Origin: Streptomyces sp. NBC_01471
GTDB lineage: Bacteria > Actinomycetota > Actinomycetes > Streptomycetales > Streptomycetaceae
Direction of reading: 5' to 3'
DNA length: 64,000 nucleotides
Assembly: GCF_041438865.1 (NCBI RefSeq)
Contig: NZ_CP109450.1
Coordinates: 2,521,001 to 2,585,000 of the forward strand
The notes under the pieces were generated by a model. That model searched no databases and was not told where the DNA came from. It was given only the letters and a program-made list of their open reading frames with translations. The position numbers and the translations under genes were made by a program. Of the stretch, positions 15,541 to 24,415 are shown one piece after another. The number at the start of each line of letters is the position of its first letter. The stretch's first letter is position 1.

Positions 15541-17412
15541 TCAGCGCTTGGCGCGCGAGGCGCTGCGGCCGCGCTCCTTCTGGTCCAGGACGACCTTGCG
15601 GATGCGCACGGTCTCCGGGGTCACCTCGATGCACTCGTCGTCGCGGCAGAACTCCAGCGACTGCTCCAGCGACAGCTTCCTGGCGGGCACCACGTTCTCC
15701 GTGGTGTCCGCGGAGGCGGCACGCATGTTGGTGAGCTTCTTCTCCTTGGTGATGTTCACGTCCATGTCGTCGGCGCGCGAGTTCTCACCGATGATCATGC
15801 CCTCGTAGACCTCCGTGGTGGCCTCCGTGAAGATGACACCGCGCTCCTGGAGGTTGACCATCGCGAACGGCGTCACGACGCCCGCGCGGTCCGCGACGAG
15901 CGAACCGTTGTGGCGGGTACGCAGGTCACCGAACCACGGCTCGTGGCCCTCGAAGATCGAGTGCGCGATGCCGGTGCCGCGGGTCTGCGTGAGGAACTCC
16001 GTACGGAAGCCGATCAGGCCGCGGGACGGGACGATCCACTCCATGCGGACCCAGCCCGAACCGTGGTTCGTCATGGTCTCCATACGGCCCTTGCGGGTCG
16101 CCATCAGCTGGGTGATGGCGCCGAGGTGCTCCTCGGGCGAGTCGATCGTCATGCGCTCGATCGGCTCGTGCGTCTTGCCGTCGATCTGCTTGGTGACGAC
16201 CTCCGGCTTGCCGACGGTCAGCTCGAAGCCCTCGCGGCGCATCTGCTCGACCAGGATGGCGAGCGCCAGCTCACCACGGCCCTGGACCTCCCAGGCGTCG
16301 GGGCGCTCGGTGTCCAGGACGCGGAGCGAGACGTTACCGACCAGCTCACGGTCCAGACGGTCCTTGATCTGCCGGGCGGTGACCTTGTGGCCCTTGCCGC
16401 CCTTGCCGACCAGCGGCGAGGTGTTCGCACCGATGGTCATCGAGATGGCCGGCTCGTCCACCGTGATCAGCGGCAGCGCGATCGGGTTCTCCGGGTCGGC
16501 CAGCGTCTCGCCGATCATGATGTCCGGGATACCGGCGATCGCGCAGATGTCGCCCGGGCCGGCCTTCTCGGCGGGCTTGCGGGTGAGCGCCTCGGTCATC
16601 AGCAGTTCGGTGATGCGGACGTTGGAGATCGTCCCGTCGCGCTTGATCCACGCGACGGTCTGGCCCTTGCGCAGCTCGCCCTGCTCGACGCGGCAGAGCG
16701 CGATACGGCCGAGGAAGTTGTCCGCGTCGAGGTTGGTGACGTGGGCCTGGAGCGGGGCGTCCGCGTCGTACTCCGGCGCCGGGACGCTGGAGAGGATCGT
16801 GGAGAAGAACGGCTCCAGGTTGTCGCTGTCCTGCGGGACGGTGCCGTCCGCGGGCTTGGTCAGCGAGGCGACGCCGTCACGGGCGCACGCGTAGACGATC
16901 GGGAACTCGATCTGGTCCTCGTCGGCGTCCAGGTCCAGGAAGAGGTCGTACGTCTCGTTGACGATCTCGTCGATCCGGGAGTCCGGACGGTCCGTCTTGT
17001 TCACGCAGAGGATGACCGGCAGCTTGGCGTCCAGGGCCTTGCGGAGCACGAAGCGGGTCTGGGGCAGCGGTCCCTCGGAGGCGTCGACGAGGAGAACGAC
17101 CGCGTCCACCATCGAGAGACCGCGCTCGACCTCACCGCCGAAGTCGGCGTGGCCGGGGGTGTCGATGATGTTGATCGTGATGACGTCGCCGCCATCCTTG
17201 GGGTGGTACTTCACGGCCGTGTTCTTGGCCAGGATCGTGATGCCCTTCTCACGCTCCAGGTCGTTCGAGTCCATCATGCGGTCGTCGAGGTGCTCGGCGG
17301 CGTGCGCGGCGAAGGCGCCGGCCTGCTTGAGCATGGCGTCGACCAGGGTGGTCTTGCCGTGGTCGACGTGGGCGACGATGGCTACGTTACGGATGTCGTG
17401 GCGCGTGGGCAT
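15541..17412 (-). CDS. typA: Ribosome-binding translational GTPase TypA/BipA
   Basis: 623-aa GTPase of the EF-G superfamily that acts on the ribosome in assembly and stress adaptation. G1 is AHVDHGKTT near the N-terminus, the switch/G2 segment is DSNDLEREKGITI, G3 is DTPGHADF and G4 is NKTDRPD. An EF-G-like domain III/V and the BipA C-terminal domain follow (RKVVLDQKERGR at the very end). Length and order match the family. It is a single-gene unit, convergent with the GNAT gene. No strong Shine-Dalgarno sequence was seen before the ATG at 17412. Confidence 0.97.
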   Translation of the reverse strand: MPTRHDIRNVAIVAHVDHGKTTLVDAMLKQAGAFAAHAAEHLDDRMMDSNDLEREKGITILAKNTAVKYHPKDGGDVITINIIDTPGHADFGGEVERGLSMVDAVVLLVDASEGPLPQTRFVLRKALDAKLPVILCVNKTDRPDSRIDEIVNETYDLFLDLDADEDQIEFPIVYACARDGVASLTKPADGTVPQDSDNLEPFFSTILSSVPAPEYDADAPLQAHVTNLDADNFLGRIALCRVEQGELRKGQTVAWIKRDGTISNVRITELLMTEALTRKPAEKAGPGDICAIAGIPDIMIGETLADPENPIALPLITVDEPAISMTIGANTSPLVGKGGKGHKVTARQIKDRLDRELVGNVSLRVLDTERPDAWEVQGRGELALAILVEQMRREGFELTVGKPEVVTKQIDGKTHEPIERMTIDSPEEHLGAITQLMATRKGRMETMTNHGSGWVRMEWIVPSRGLIGFRTEFLTQTRGTGIAHSIFEGHEPWFGDLRTRHNGSLVADRAGVVTPFAMVNLQERGVIFTEATTEVYEGMIIGENSRADDMDVNITKEKKLTNMRAASADTTENVVPARKLSLEQSLEFCRDDECIEVTPETVRIRKVVLDQKERGRSASRAKR

Positions 17413-17619
17413 GGGTGGCTTGCGCTTCTCTCAGCTCGTGGGATGCGGCGTCTGTCCTGGTACGCCCGCCGGGCGGACGCGCCACGGCCAGTCCCATGGT
17501 ACGGGGCCTGCGCGCCCGGGGCTTCCCGGGCGAGGGTTACCGGCCCCCGGCCCTTGCGTACCAAGGGTCGTGCGGGGGCTGGACGGGTCTCGCCGGCCGG
17601 CCTGCGGCGCGGAAAACCA

Positions 17620-17650
17620 GCTTGCCCGCCGGCAGGGCCGGCGGGCAAGC
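17620..17650 (-). terminator. Rho-independent terminator of the orphan binding-protein gene
   Basis: Perfect 14-bp stem (GCTTGCCCGCCGGC and complement) with a 3-nt loop, followed on the minus strand by TGGTTTTCC. It lies in the 351-bp gap 17413-17763 between the binding-protein gene and typA. The rest of that gap shows no gene and presumably carries the typA promoter. Confidence 0.85.
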
Positions 17651-17763
17651 GGAGGAGTCAGGTCCGGATTCCGGTCACCACCCCGGATCACCGCGACGAC
17701 CTGCGGTTCCGCGGAATTACGGCCGGGGTTCGGCGGGGATACGGAGTCTGTTCCGGTAGGCGC

Positions 17764-19980
17764 TCAGGACCTCTTGGCGGACTTCAGGAAGCCGATGTCC
17801 TGGTAGACGGGGGCGGCGAAACCGAAGGCTCCGGCGTTCGCCACACCCCGCTTGGCCGCGACGAGTTCCGGGCGCTGATAGAGCGGAATCGATCCTGCGG
17901 TGGCCCAGATATGGGCGTCGGCCTGCTTCACCAGGTCCCGCGCGGACTTCTCGTTCAGCTCGCCGGAGGCCCGGTCGAAGAGCTGGTCGATACGCTCGGT
18001 GCCGACCCGGGTGTAGTTCTGGTCGACGAGGAGCGAGCCGTCGGACGCGACACCCGGCTTGGCGTAGATCGGGCGGGCGTCCGTGGCCGGGTAGGCGGTG
18101 GCGGGCCAGGAGTAGATGGCCAGGTCGTAGTCGCCGGAAGCGATGTGGTCCTTGAAGTAACCGGCGCTGTCGACCTTGGTGACCACCGTGCGGATGCCGA
18201 CCGCGTCCAGCTCCTGCGTGATCTTGGTGCCGACGCTGTTGATCACTTCCGAGCCGGGTCCCGAGGGCAGCACGAAGCGCAGGGTCAGCGGCTTGCCGTT
18301 CTTGCCGAGCACGGCGGCGGGTGCGGCGGCGGCCGGAGCCGCGGTGCCCTTGGGGGCGTACGCGCCTGCCACCTGGTGCTTCTCGTCGCCGGACGCGGCC
18401 CCGGACTTCGAGTCGTCGAGGGAGCCCGCCGAGGACTTCGACGCTTCGGGCCTGGCGGAAGCGTCGGGCTTGGAAGAAGCGTCGGACTGGGTGGACGCTT
18501 CGGGCTTCGCGGACTCCTGGGGTTTGCCGGAAGCGTCCGGCCTGCCGGACTCCGCGGGTGTGCCCGATGCGTCCGGCTTGCTTCCCGCCTTGGTGCCCTG
18601 GCCCGTCCCGCGCGCACCCCCGGCCGTCCAGCCCGCGTCCGCCAGCAGCGCCTGGGCCTGCCGCGGGTCGTGGCCGCCGACGGCGCCGCTGTTGTCCGCG
18701 TAGTCCTCCTGGCCCGCCAGCGCCAGATGGCTGCCGGGCGGCAGGGCGGGCAGCCCGAGCGGCTTCAGCACGTCGGACGCGATCTCCTTGCGGTCCAGCG
18801 CCCGGGCGACCGCCCGGCGCACCCGCTCGTCCGCGAGCGGGCCCGAGCTGCCGTTCATGGCCAGCTGGGTGAAGGCGGGCTCCAGGGACTTGCGGACCAC
18901 ATAGCCGTGCAGGGCCGCCTGCTGCCGGGCGTACTCCTGGCGGTCCTTGCGGGTCTGCTCGGCCGCCCGGCTCGCCGCCTCCTCTGCCTCCGGGCCGTCC
19001 GCGCCGTGCGCCGCCGCCCAGTTCAGCAGGGCGTCGGCCGGCTGCACCTCGCTGCCCGGGCCGTGGGTCAGCGGCTGCCCGTTGTTCCCGTCCTTGTCCG
19101 CCAGGGTGATCCGGCCGGCATCCGGTCCGCCGATGTCCGCCAGGTCGAGGGAGCCCGCGGCGAGGGCCGCGGTGCGCTCCTCGGCCGGTACGGCGGTCAG
19201 GACGAGCGAGTCGAGCTTGGCCGGCTGCCCCCACCAGTGCGGGTTGCGGACCAGCGTGACCTGCTTGGCGCCCGTGTCCACACGCTTGACGCCGAACGGC
19301 CCGGCCGTCGCCGCGAGCGTCTTGCGCGCCCCGTCGTTGAAGGTGTCCGGGGTGCTCATGACCTCCTTCGGGTACAGCGGGGTGAAGAGCGAACGCCAGT
19401 CCGCGTAGGGCTTGTTGAAGGTGACCTCGACCTCCAGGTCGTCCTTGCCCTTCTCGATCTTCTCGATCCGGTCGTACCCGGCGTTGCGCGCGGTCCAGAA
19501 CCCCGAGTCCCTGCCGCTGAGCGCCCGCCACTGGGCCACGAAGTCGGGCGCCCCGATCTCCCGGCCGTTGCTCCAGACCGCCTTCTGGTTGATCCGGTAC
19601 CGGACCACCTGCTTCGGCTCCTGCTTGATGACCTTGGCCGACTCCAGGTAGTCGCCGTTGAGCTGCGGCCGCCCCGAGCGGTCGAGCGTGAACAGCGAGG
19701 GCAGCACCGCGCCCGCGACCCGCGAGGTGGACGCGTCGGCGTCGGCCTGGAAGGTGTTCAGGGTGGCGGGCATCGCGTCGACCGCCCAGCGCAGGGTGCC
19801 GCCGTCGGCGACCCGGGCCCGCGACGCCGTCGCGATGTCGGGGGCCGCCGCCTTCGCACCGCTGCCGTGCTCATCGCTCGAACCGCACCCGGCCAGCACG
19901 GGCAGCGCGAGTACACCGGTGGCGAGGAGCGCGACGCTGCGACGCTTCGCTCCCCCGTGTGGGACGCCGACGTGGGACAT
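17764..19980 (-). CDS. Orphan family 5 solute-binding lipoprotein with low-complexity insert
   Basis: Peptide-type binding lipoprotein of 738 aa. The start at 19980 (MSHVGVPHGGAKRRS) has a GGAGG site and leads to a hydrophobic stretch ending in lipobox Leu-Ala-Gly-Cys. SBP_bac_5 features flank a roughly 100-residue insert rich in Ser/Ala/Lys/Pro (repeats such as SKPDAS, AKPEAS, ARPEAS), which sits between the two halves and makes the protein much longer than the usual 520-600 aa. The C-terminal part (YDLAIYSWPATAYPATDARP to YQDIGFLKSAKRS) is family-like. No permease or ATPase gene adjoins it, so it either shares another importer (two lie 9-17 kb away) or acts as a sensor. Single-gene unit with its own terminator. 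Confidence 0.88.
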   Translation of the reverse strand: MSHVGVPHGGAKRRSVALLATGVLALPVLAGCGSSDEHGSGAKAAAPDIATASRARVADGGTLRWAVDAMPATLNTFQADADASTSRVAGAVLPSLFTLDRSGRPQLNGDYLESAKVIKQEPKQVVRYRINQKAVWSNGREIGAPDFVAQWRALSGRDSGFWTARNAGYDRIEKIEKGKDDLEVEVTFNKPYADWRSLFTPLYPKEVMSTPDTFNDGARKTLAATAGPFGVKRVDTGAKQVTLVRNPHWWGQPAKLDSLVLTAVPAEERTAALAAGSLDLADIGGPDAGRITLADKDGNNGQPLTHGPGSEVQPADALLNWAAAHGADGPEAEEAASRAAEQTRKDRQEYARQQAALHGYVVRKSLEPAFTQLAMNGSSGPLADERVRRAVARALDRKEIASDVLKPLGLPALPPGSHLALAGQEDYADNSGAVGGHDPRQAQALLADAGWTAGGARGTGQGTKAGSKPDASGTPAESGRPDASGKPQESAKPEASTQSDASSKPDASARPEASKSSAGSLDDSKSGAASGDEKHQVAGAYAPKGTAAPAAAAPAAVLGKNGKPLTLRFVLPSGPGSEVINSVGTKITQELDAVGIRTVVTKVDSAGYFKDHIASGDYDLAIYSWPATAYPATDARPIYAKPGVASDGSLLVDQNYTRVGTERIDQLFDRASGELNEKSARDLVKQADAHIWATAGSIPLYQRPELVAAKRGVANAGAFGFAAPVYQDIGFLKSAKRS

Positions 19981-20090
19981 GGCTGATACCTCCGGGGCCG
20001 ACCCCGCCCACCCCTGCCGGGAACGACCCCTGCCGGGAAGGAACGTGAATCTTCGGGTTTGGTGGCATTTCATGTTGATCACACCTATGA

Positions 20091-20107
20091 CCCCTTCACT
20101 GAAGGGG
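20091..20107. promoter_or_regulatory. 17-bp palindrome upstream of the orphan binding-protein gene
   Basis: CCCCTTCACTGAAGGGG: two 8-bp arms around a single C, 111 bp before the start at 19980, inside the divergent gap 19981-20319. Its size and symmetry suit an operator. No regulator can be matched. The remainder of the gap shows only a short direct repeat (CCTGCCGGGAA, twice, about 20,012-20,040). Confidence 0.45.
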
Positions 20108-20319
20108 AGGCCCCGCACCGTCCGTGGGAGACACGGCGCGGCACCGCCCGAACCCCACCCGTGCGGAGCAATGGGGGGCGCTCAACCGGGCGCGCGCCGC
20201 CGGGGCGCGCCCCGGGCTCCGGCGGATCCGTCCATATCCCTTCACAAGCGCGATGTGACGCGCGACACTCTCCGACGCGCGATCGTTTGCCGTCCGCATC
20301 GGCGGAAGTGAGGCACGTC

Positions 20320-20634
20320 ATGCCCCTGCACGACGATTTGACCGCCGCTCAGCGCTCTCTCGATGAGCTGGTCCGCTCGCTCGGCCTGCTGGAGGAGCGG
20401 CTCGGCAGCGGCCTGGAGATCCGCCGGGTCCGTACGGACGCCGGTCATCTGCGCGAGAGCCTCGCCCTGCTGCGTGACGCCGTACCGGCCGCGGGTCCCG
20501 CGGCCGGCCCCGATCTGGTCACCATCCCCGACGCCCCGTACGACACGGCCCTCTGGTCGTCCGCCGCGTCCTCCGCTGCCGCCGACTACGTGGACGACGA
20601 GGGGATCGGCGCCCGCGACCGGCACGCCCCCTGA
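20320..20634 (+). CDS. Small conserved hypothetical protein preceding sdh operon
   Basis: 104-aa protein of unknown function, MPLHDDLTAAQRSLDELVRS at its start. The first 55 residues look like an amphipathic, possibly coiled-coil helix pair (leucine-rich, charged); the rest is Ala/Pro-rich and acidic at the end. No signal peptide or membrane segment. It lies 31 bp upstream of the membrane subunit of a succinate dehydrogenase-like complex on the same strand, so it is probably cotranscribed. A purine-rich GGAAGTGAGG lies before the ATG at 20320. Confidence 0.7.
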   Translation: MPLHDDLTAAQRSLDELVRSLGLLEERLGSGLEIRRVRTDAGHLRESLALLRDAVPAAGPAAGPDLVTIPDAPYDTALWSSAASSAAADYVDDEGIGARDRHAP

Positions 20635-20665
20635 ACCCAGCTCGGCCGACGAAGTGGAGTCCCCG

Positions 20666-21490
20666 TTGGCAACAGGCACGGAACCCCGGCCCCGTCCCGG
20701 CACGGGCGTGCACGACGCCTCGCGCGCCGCCATCGCCGCCCGCCATCTGCGGACCGACCGCTGGTGGCTCTCACCCGCGGCCACCGCCGCCGGACTGCTC
20801 GCCTTCGTCGTCTACTCGACCTGGCGGGCCTTCGCGAACGCCGACTACTACACGGCGCCCTACGTCTCGCCCTTCTACTCACCCTGCCTGGCGCAGAAGT
20901 GCGTGCCCATGCGGCACGGACCGAACTGGGACCTCTTCGGCAGCTGGTGGGGCATCTCCCCCGCCATCCTGATCCTGGTCTTCCCGCTGGGCTTCCGGCT
21001 GACCTGCTACTACTACCGCAAGGCCTACTACCGGGGCTTCTGGGCGTCCCCGCCCGCCTGCGCGGTCGCCGAGCCGCACAAGAAGTACAGCGGGGAGACC
21101 CGCTTCCCGCTGGTCATGCAGAACATCCACCGGTACTTCTTCTACGCGGCCGTGGTCATCGCCGGAATCCTCACGTACGACACGGTGATGACCTTCCGCG
21201 ACGAGCACTACCACTGGGGCCATATGGGCCTCGGCTCGGTGGTCTTCCTCGTCAACACCGCGCTGATCTGGGCGTACACCGCCTCCTGCCACTCCTGCCG
21301 GCACATCGTGGGCGGCCGGCTGAAGCACTTCTCCCGGCACCCCGTGCGCTACCGGCTATGGGGCTGGGTCAGTGCGCTGAATGCCCGTCACATGCAGCTC
21401 GCGTGGGCGTCGTTGGTCAGCATCGCGGTCGCCGACTTCTACGTCTGGCTCGTCGCTTCCGGTGTCTTCGACGATCCGAGGTTCTTCTAG
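20666..21490 (+). CDS. Membrane (cytochrome b-type) subunit of succinate dehydrogenase/fumarate reductase
   Basis: Integral membrane protein of about 274 aa with five likely transmembrane helices, the anchor and probable haem/quinone subunit for the flavoprotein and iron-sulfur proteins encoded next. Helices carry conserved histidines (QNIHRYFFYAAVV, EHYHWGHMGLG, LNARHMQLAWA). A CHSCRH motif and a PCLAQKC segment give unusual Cys pairs. The start is uncertain: TTG at 20666 with GAAGTGGAG before it fits best, while GTG at 20655 or 20706 are alternatives. The stop is 14 bp before the flavoprotein start. Confidence 0.8.
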   Translation: MATGTEPRPRPGTGVHDASRAAIAARHLRTDRWWLSPAATAAGLLAFVVYSTWRAFANADYYTAPYVSPFYSPCLAQKCVPMRHGPNWDLFGSWWGISPAILILVFPLGFRLTCYYYRKAYYRGFWASPPACAVAEPHKKYSGETRFPLVMQNIHRYFFYAAVVIAGILTYDTVMTFRDEHYHWGHMGLGSVVFLVNTALIWAYTASCHSCRHIVGGRLKHFSRHPVRYRLWGWVSALNARHMQLAWASLVSIAVADFYVWLVASGVFDDPRFF

Positions 21491-21504
21491 ATGAGGTTTT
21501 TTGG

Positions 21505-23475
21505 ATGACGACTCAGCTCGACCGGCAGCAGTGGGACGTCGTGGTCGTGGGCGCGGGCGGTGCCGGGCTGCGCGCCGCCATCGCCGCCCGCGAACAGGGC
21601 GCCAGGACCGCCGTGATCTGCAAGTCGCTGTTCGGCAAGGCCCATACGGTCATGGCCGAGGGCGGGATCGCGGCCTCCATGGGCAATGTGAACTCGGGCG
21701 ACAACTGGCAGGTGCACTTCCGCGACACCCTGCGCGGCGGGAAGTTCCTCAACCAGTGGCGGATGGCCGAACTGCACGCCCAGGAGGCCCCCGACCGGGT
21801 CTGGGAGCTGGAGACCTGGGGCGCGCTCTTCGACCGTACGCCGGAGGGGAAGATCTCCCAGCGCAACTTCGGCGGCCATGAGTACCCGCGCCTCGCGCAT
21901 GTCGGTGACCGGACAGGACTGGAGCTGATCCGCACCCTCCAGCAGAAGATCGTCTCGCTCCAGCAGGAGGACGCGCGGGAATTCGGCGACCCCGAGGCGC
22001 GGTTGAAGGTCTTCCAGGAGTGCACGGTCACCCGGATCCTCACGACCGCGCCGGACGGCGGCTCCACCACGGGCGAGCGGGTCGCGGGCACCTTCTGCTA
22101 CCAGCGCGAGTCGGGCCGGTTCTTCGTCCTGGAAGCGCCCAGCGTGGTCCTCGCCACCGGTGGCATGGGCAAGTCCTTCAAGGTCACCTCGAACTCCTGG
22201 GAGTACACCGGTGACGGGCACGCGCTGGCGCTGCTCGCGGGAGCGCCGCTGCTGAACATGGAGTTCGTGCAGTTCCACCCGACCGGGATGATCTGGCCGC
22301 CCTCGGTGAAGGGGCTGCTGGTCACCGAGTCGGTGCGCGGAGACGGCGGGGTGCTGCGCAACAGCGAGGGCAAGCGGTTCATGTTCGACTACGTCCCCGA
22401 TGTCTTCAAGGAGAAGTACGCGGAGTCCGAGGAGGAGGGCGACCGCTGGTACGAGGACCCGGACAGCAACCGCCGCCCGCCCGAGCTGCTGCCGCGCGAC
22501 GAGGTGGCCCGCGCCATCAACTCCGAGGTCAAGGCGGGCCGCGGCACACCGCACGGCGGGGTCTACCTCGACGTGTCGACGCGGATGTCCGCCGAGGTCA
22601 TCAAACGCCGGCTGCCCTCCATGTACCACCAGTTCAGAGAGCTGGCCAACGTCGACATCACCGCCGAGCCGATGGAGGTCGGCCCGACCTGCCACTACGT
22701 GATGGGCGGGATCGCGGTCGACTCGGAGACCGCCGCCGCGCTCGGTGTACCGGGGCTCTACGCGGCGGGCGAGGTCGCGGGCGGGATGCACGGGTCCAAC
22801 CGGCTCGGCGGGAACTCCCTCTCCGACCTGCTGGTCTTCGGCCGCCGCGCCGGGCTCCACGCGGCACGGCACGCGGCGTCGCTCACCGTACGGCCACAGG
22901 TCGACGAGGACCGGATCGACGCGGCGGCCGCCGAGGCGCTGCGCCCCTTCAGCGCGGAGAGCCCCGGTACCGGGGACGGACCGGGGGCAGCGGCCGAGAA
23001 CCCGTACACCCTCCACCAGGAACTCCAGCAGACCATGAACGACCTGGTCGGCATCATCCGCCGCGAGGCCGAGATGGAACAGGCCCTGGAGAAGCTGGCG
23101 GCACTGCGGATCCGGGCCCGCCGCGCCGGGGTGGAGGGGCACCGGCAGTTCAACCCCGGCTGGCACCTCGCGCTGGATCTGCGCAACATGCTGCTGGTCA
23201 GCGAGTGCGTCGCGCGCGCCGCGCTGGAGCGGACCGAGAGCCGGGGCGGCCACACCCGCGAGGACTGGCCCGCCATGGACCGCGGCTGGCGCGGCGTCAA
23301 TCTGCTGTGCCGGCTGGCCGGCCCGGCGGCGGCCGACCCGGCCCCGGCCGAGCCCGACACGGGCCAGATCGTGCTCGTCCGGAAGCAGAGCGTGCCGATC
23401 CGTCAGGACCTGCTCGCCCTCTTCGAGCGGGAAGAGCTGGTCAAGTACCTCGCCGAAGAGGAGTTGTACGAGTGA
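21505..23475 (+). CDS. sdhA: Succinate dehydrogenase/fumarate reductase flavoprotein subunit
   Basis: 656-aa FAD subunit that oxidises succinate (or reduces fumarate) and passes electrons to the iron-sulfur subunit. The N-terminal dinucleotide fold is DVVVVGAGGAGLRAAIAA; the His-containing flavin-attachment region is KAHTVMAEGGIAASMGN. The substrate-site segment VQFHPTGM and the NRLGGNSLSDLLVFGRRAG FAD motif are also present. A GATGAGG site precedes the ATG. It overlaps the next gene by 4 bp (GTGA), so translation is coupled. Confidence 0.95.
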   Translation: MTTQLDRQQWDVVVVGAGGAGLRAAIAAREQGARTAVICKSLFGKAHTVMAEGGIAASMGNVNSGDNWQVHFRDTLRGGKFLNQWRMAELHAQEAPDRVWELETWGALFDRTPEGKISQRNFGGHEYPRLAHVGDRTGLELIRTLQQKIVSLQQEDAREFGDPEARLKVFQECTVTRILTTAPDGGSTTGERVAGTFCYQRESGRFFVLEAPSVVLATGGMGKSFKVTSNSWEYTGDGHALALLAGAPLLNMEFVQFHPTGMIWPPSVKGLLVTESVRGDGGVLRNSEGKRFMFDYVPDVFKEKYAESEEEGDRWYEDPDSNRRPPELLPRDEVARAINSEVKAGRGTPHGGVYLDVSTRMSAEVIKRRLPSMYHQFRELANVDITAEPMEVGPTCHYVMGGIAVDSETAAALGVPGLYAAGEVAGGMHGSNRLGGNSLSDLLVFGRRAGLHAARHAASLTVRPQVDEDRIDAAAAEALRPFSAESPGTGDGPGAAAENPYTLHQELQQTMNDLVGIIRREAEMEQALEKLAALRIRARRAGVEGHRQFNPGWHLALDLRNMLLVSECVARAALERTESRGGHTREDWPAMDRGWRGVNLLCRLAGPAAADPAPAEPDTGQIVLVRKQSVPIRQDLLALFEREELVKYLAEEELYE

Positions 23476-24242
23476 GTTCGTACGAAGCACGCTTCAGGGT
23501 CTGGCGCGGGGACGCGGCCGGCGGGGAACTGCGGGACTTCGCCGTCGAGGTGAACGACGGGGAGGTGGTCCTCGACATCATCCACCGCATCCAGGCGACC
23601 CAGGCGTCCGATCTGGCGGTCCGCTGGAACTGCAAGGCCGGCAAGTGCGGCTCGTGCAGCGCCGAGGTCAACGGGCGGCCGCGGCTCATGTGCATGACGC
23701 GGATGTCCGTCTTCGCGCGGACGGACACGATCACCGTGACCCCGCTGCGGGCCTTCCCGGTCGTCCGGGACCTGGTGACGGATGTGTCCTTCAACTACGC
23801 GAAGGCCCGGGAGGTGCCCGCCTTCGTACCGCCGGAGGGGGTGAAACCGGGCGAGTACCGGATGCAGCAGGTGGATGTGGAGCGTTCGCAGGAGTTCCGC
23901 AAGTGCATCGAGTGCTTCCTCTGCCAGGACACCTGCCATGTGGTGCGCGACCACGAGGAGAACAAGGCGGCCTTCGCCGGTCCGCGGTTCCTGATGCGGG
24001 TCGCCGAGCTGGACATGCACCCGCTGGACGCGGCGGCCGACGCGGGGCTCGACCGGAAGCGGACCGCGCAGGAGGAGCACGGACTCGGCTACTGCAACAT
24101 CACCAAGTGCTGCACGGACGTCTGCCCGGAGGGCATCAAGATCACCGACAACGCCCTGATCCCGCTGAAGGAGCGGGCCGTGGACCGGAAGTACGACCCG
24201 CTGGTCTGGCTGGGGAACAAGATCGGCCGCCGCCGCGAGTGA
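23472..24242 (+). CDS. sdhB: Succinate dehydrogenase/fumarate reductase iron-sulfur subunit
   Basis: 256-aa electron-transfer subunit linking the flavoprotein to the membrane anchor. The N-terminal ferredoxin domain has the [2Fe-2S] ligands in CKAGKCGSCS and the later Cys of RPRLMCMT. The C-terminal domain has CIECFLCQDTC and KCCTDVCPEG for the [4Fe-4S] and [3Fe-4S] clusters. The GTG start overlaps the flavoprotein stop codon. Last gene of the operon; no clear terminator follows. Confidence 0.95.
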   Translation: MSSYEARFRVWRGDAAGGELRDFAVEVNDGEVVLDIIHRIQATQASDLAVRWNCKAGKCGSCSAEVNGRPRLMCMTRMSVFARTDTITVTPLRAFPVVRDLVTDVSFNYAKAREVPAFVPPEGVKPGEYRMQQVDVERSQEFRKCIECFLCQDTCHVVRDHEENKAAFAGPRFLMRVAELDMHPLDAAADAGLDRKRTAQEEHGLGYCNITKCCTDVCPEGIKITDNALIPLKERAVDRKYDPLVWLGNKIGRRRE

Positions 24243-24302
24243 GCACGGATGTGCGCGTGCGACCGGCCCTGCCTTGCTCACGTGCCGGGTCCGCGCCTAG
24301 GG

Positions 24303-24316
24303 TGAATGCGCTTTCA
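24303..24316. promoter_or_regulatory. LacI-type operator upstream of the lacI-family gene
   Basis: TGAATGCGCTTTCA, a 14-bp near-palindrome with central GCGC of the LacI/cre type. It differs at two positions from the site before the sugar-importer operon (26813), suggesting that the regulator controls both itself and that operon. Confidence 0.65.
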
Positions 24317-24415
24317 TAGGCAGGGGACAGCCCCCGGGGCGCGGAGAGTCCGTCCGTGCGGCGCTCAGGACGCCGCACGGGCCCGGCACCGAACGAGGAT
24401 CAGGCGGTCGATCGG

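Noticed and set aside
15487..19986. Very long plus-strand open frame (about 1,500 codons) opposite typA and the orphan binding protein
   Set aside because: It is antisense to two firmly identified genes and its translation is Arg/Gly/Val/Leu-rich noise typical of GC-rich shadow frames.
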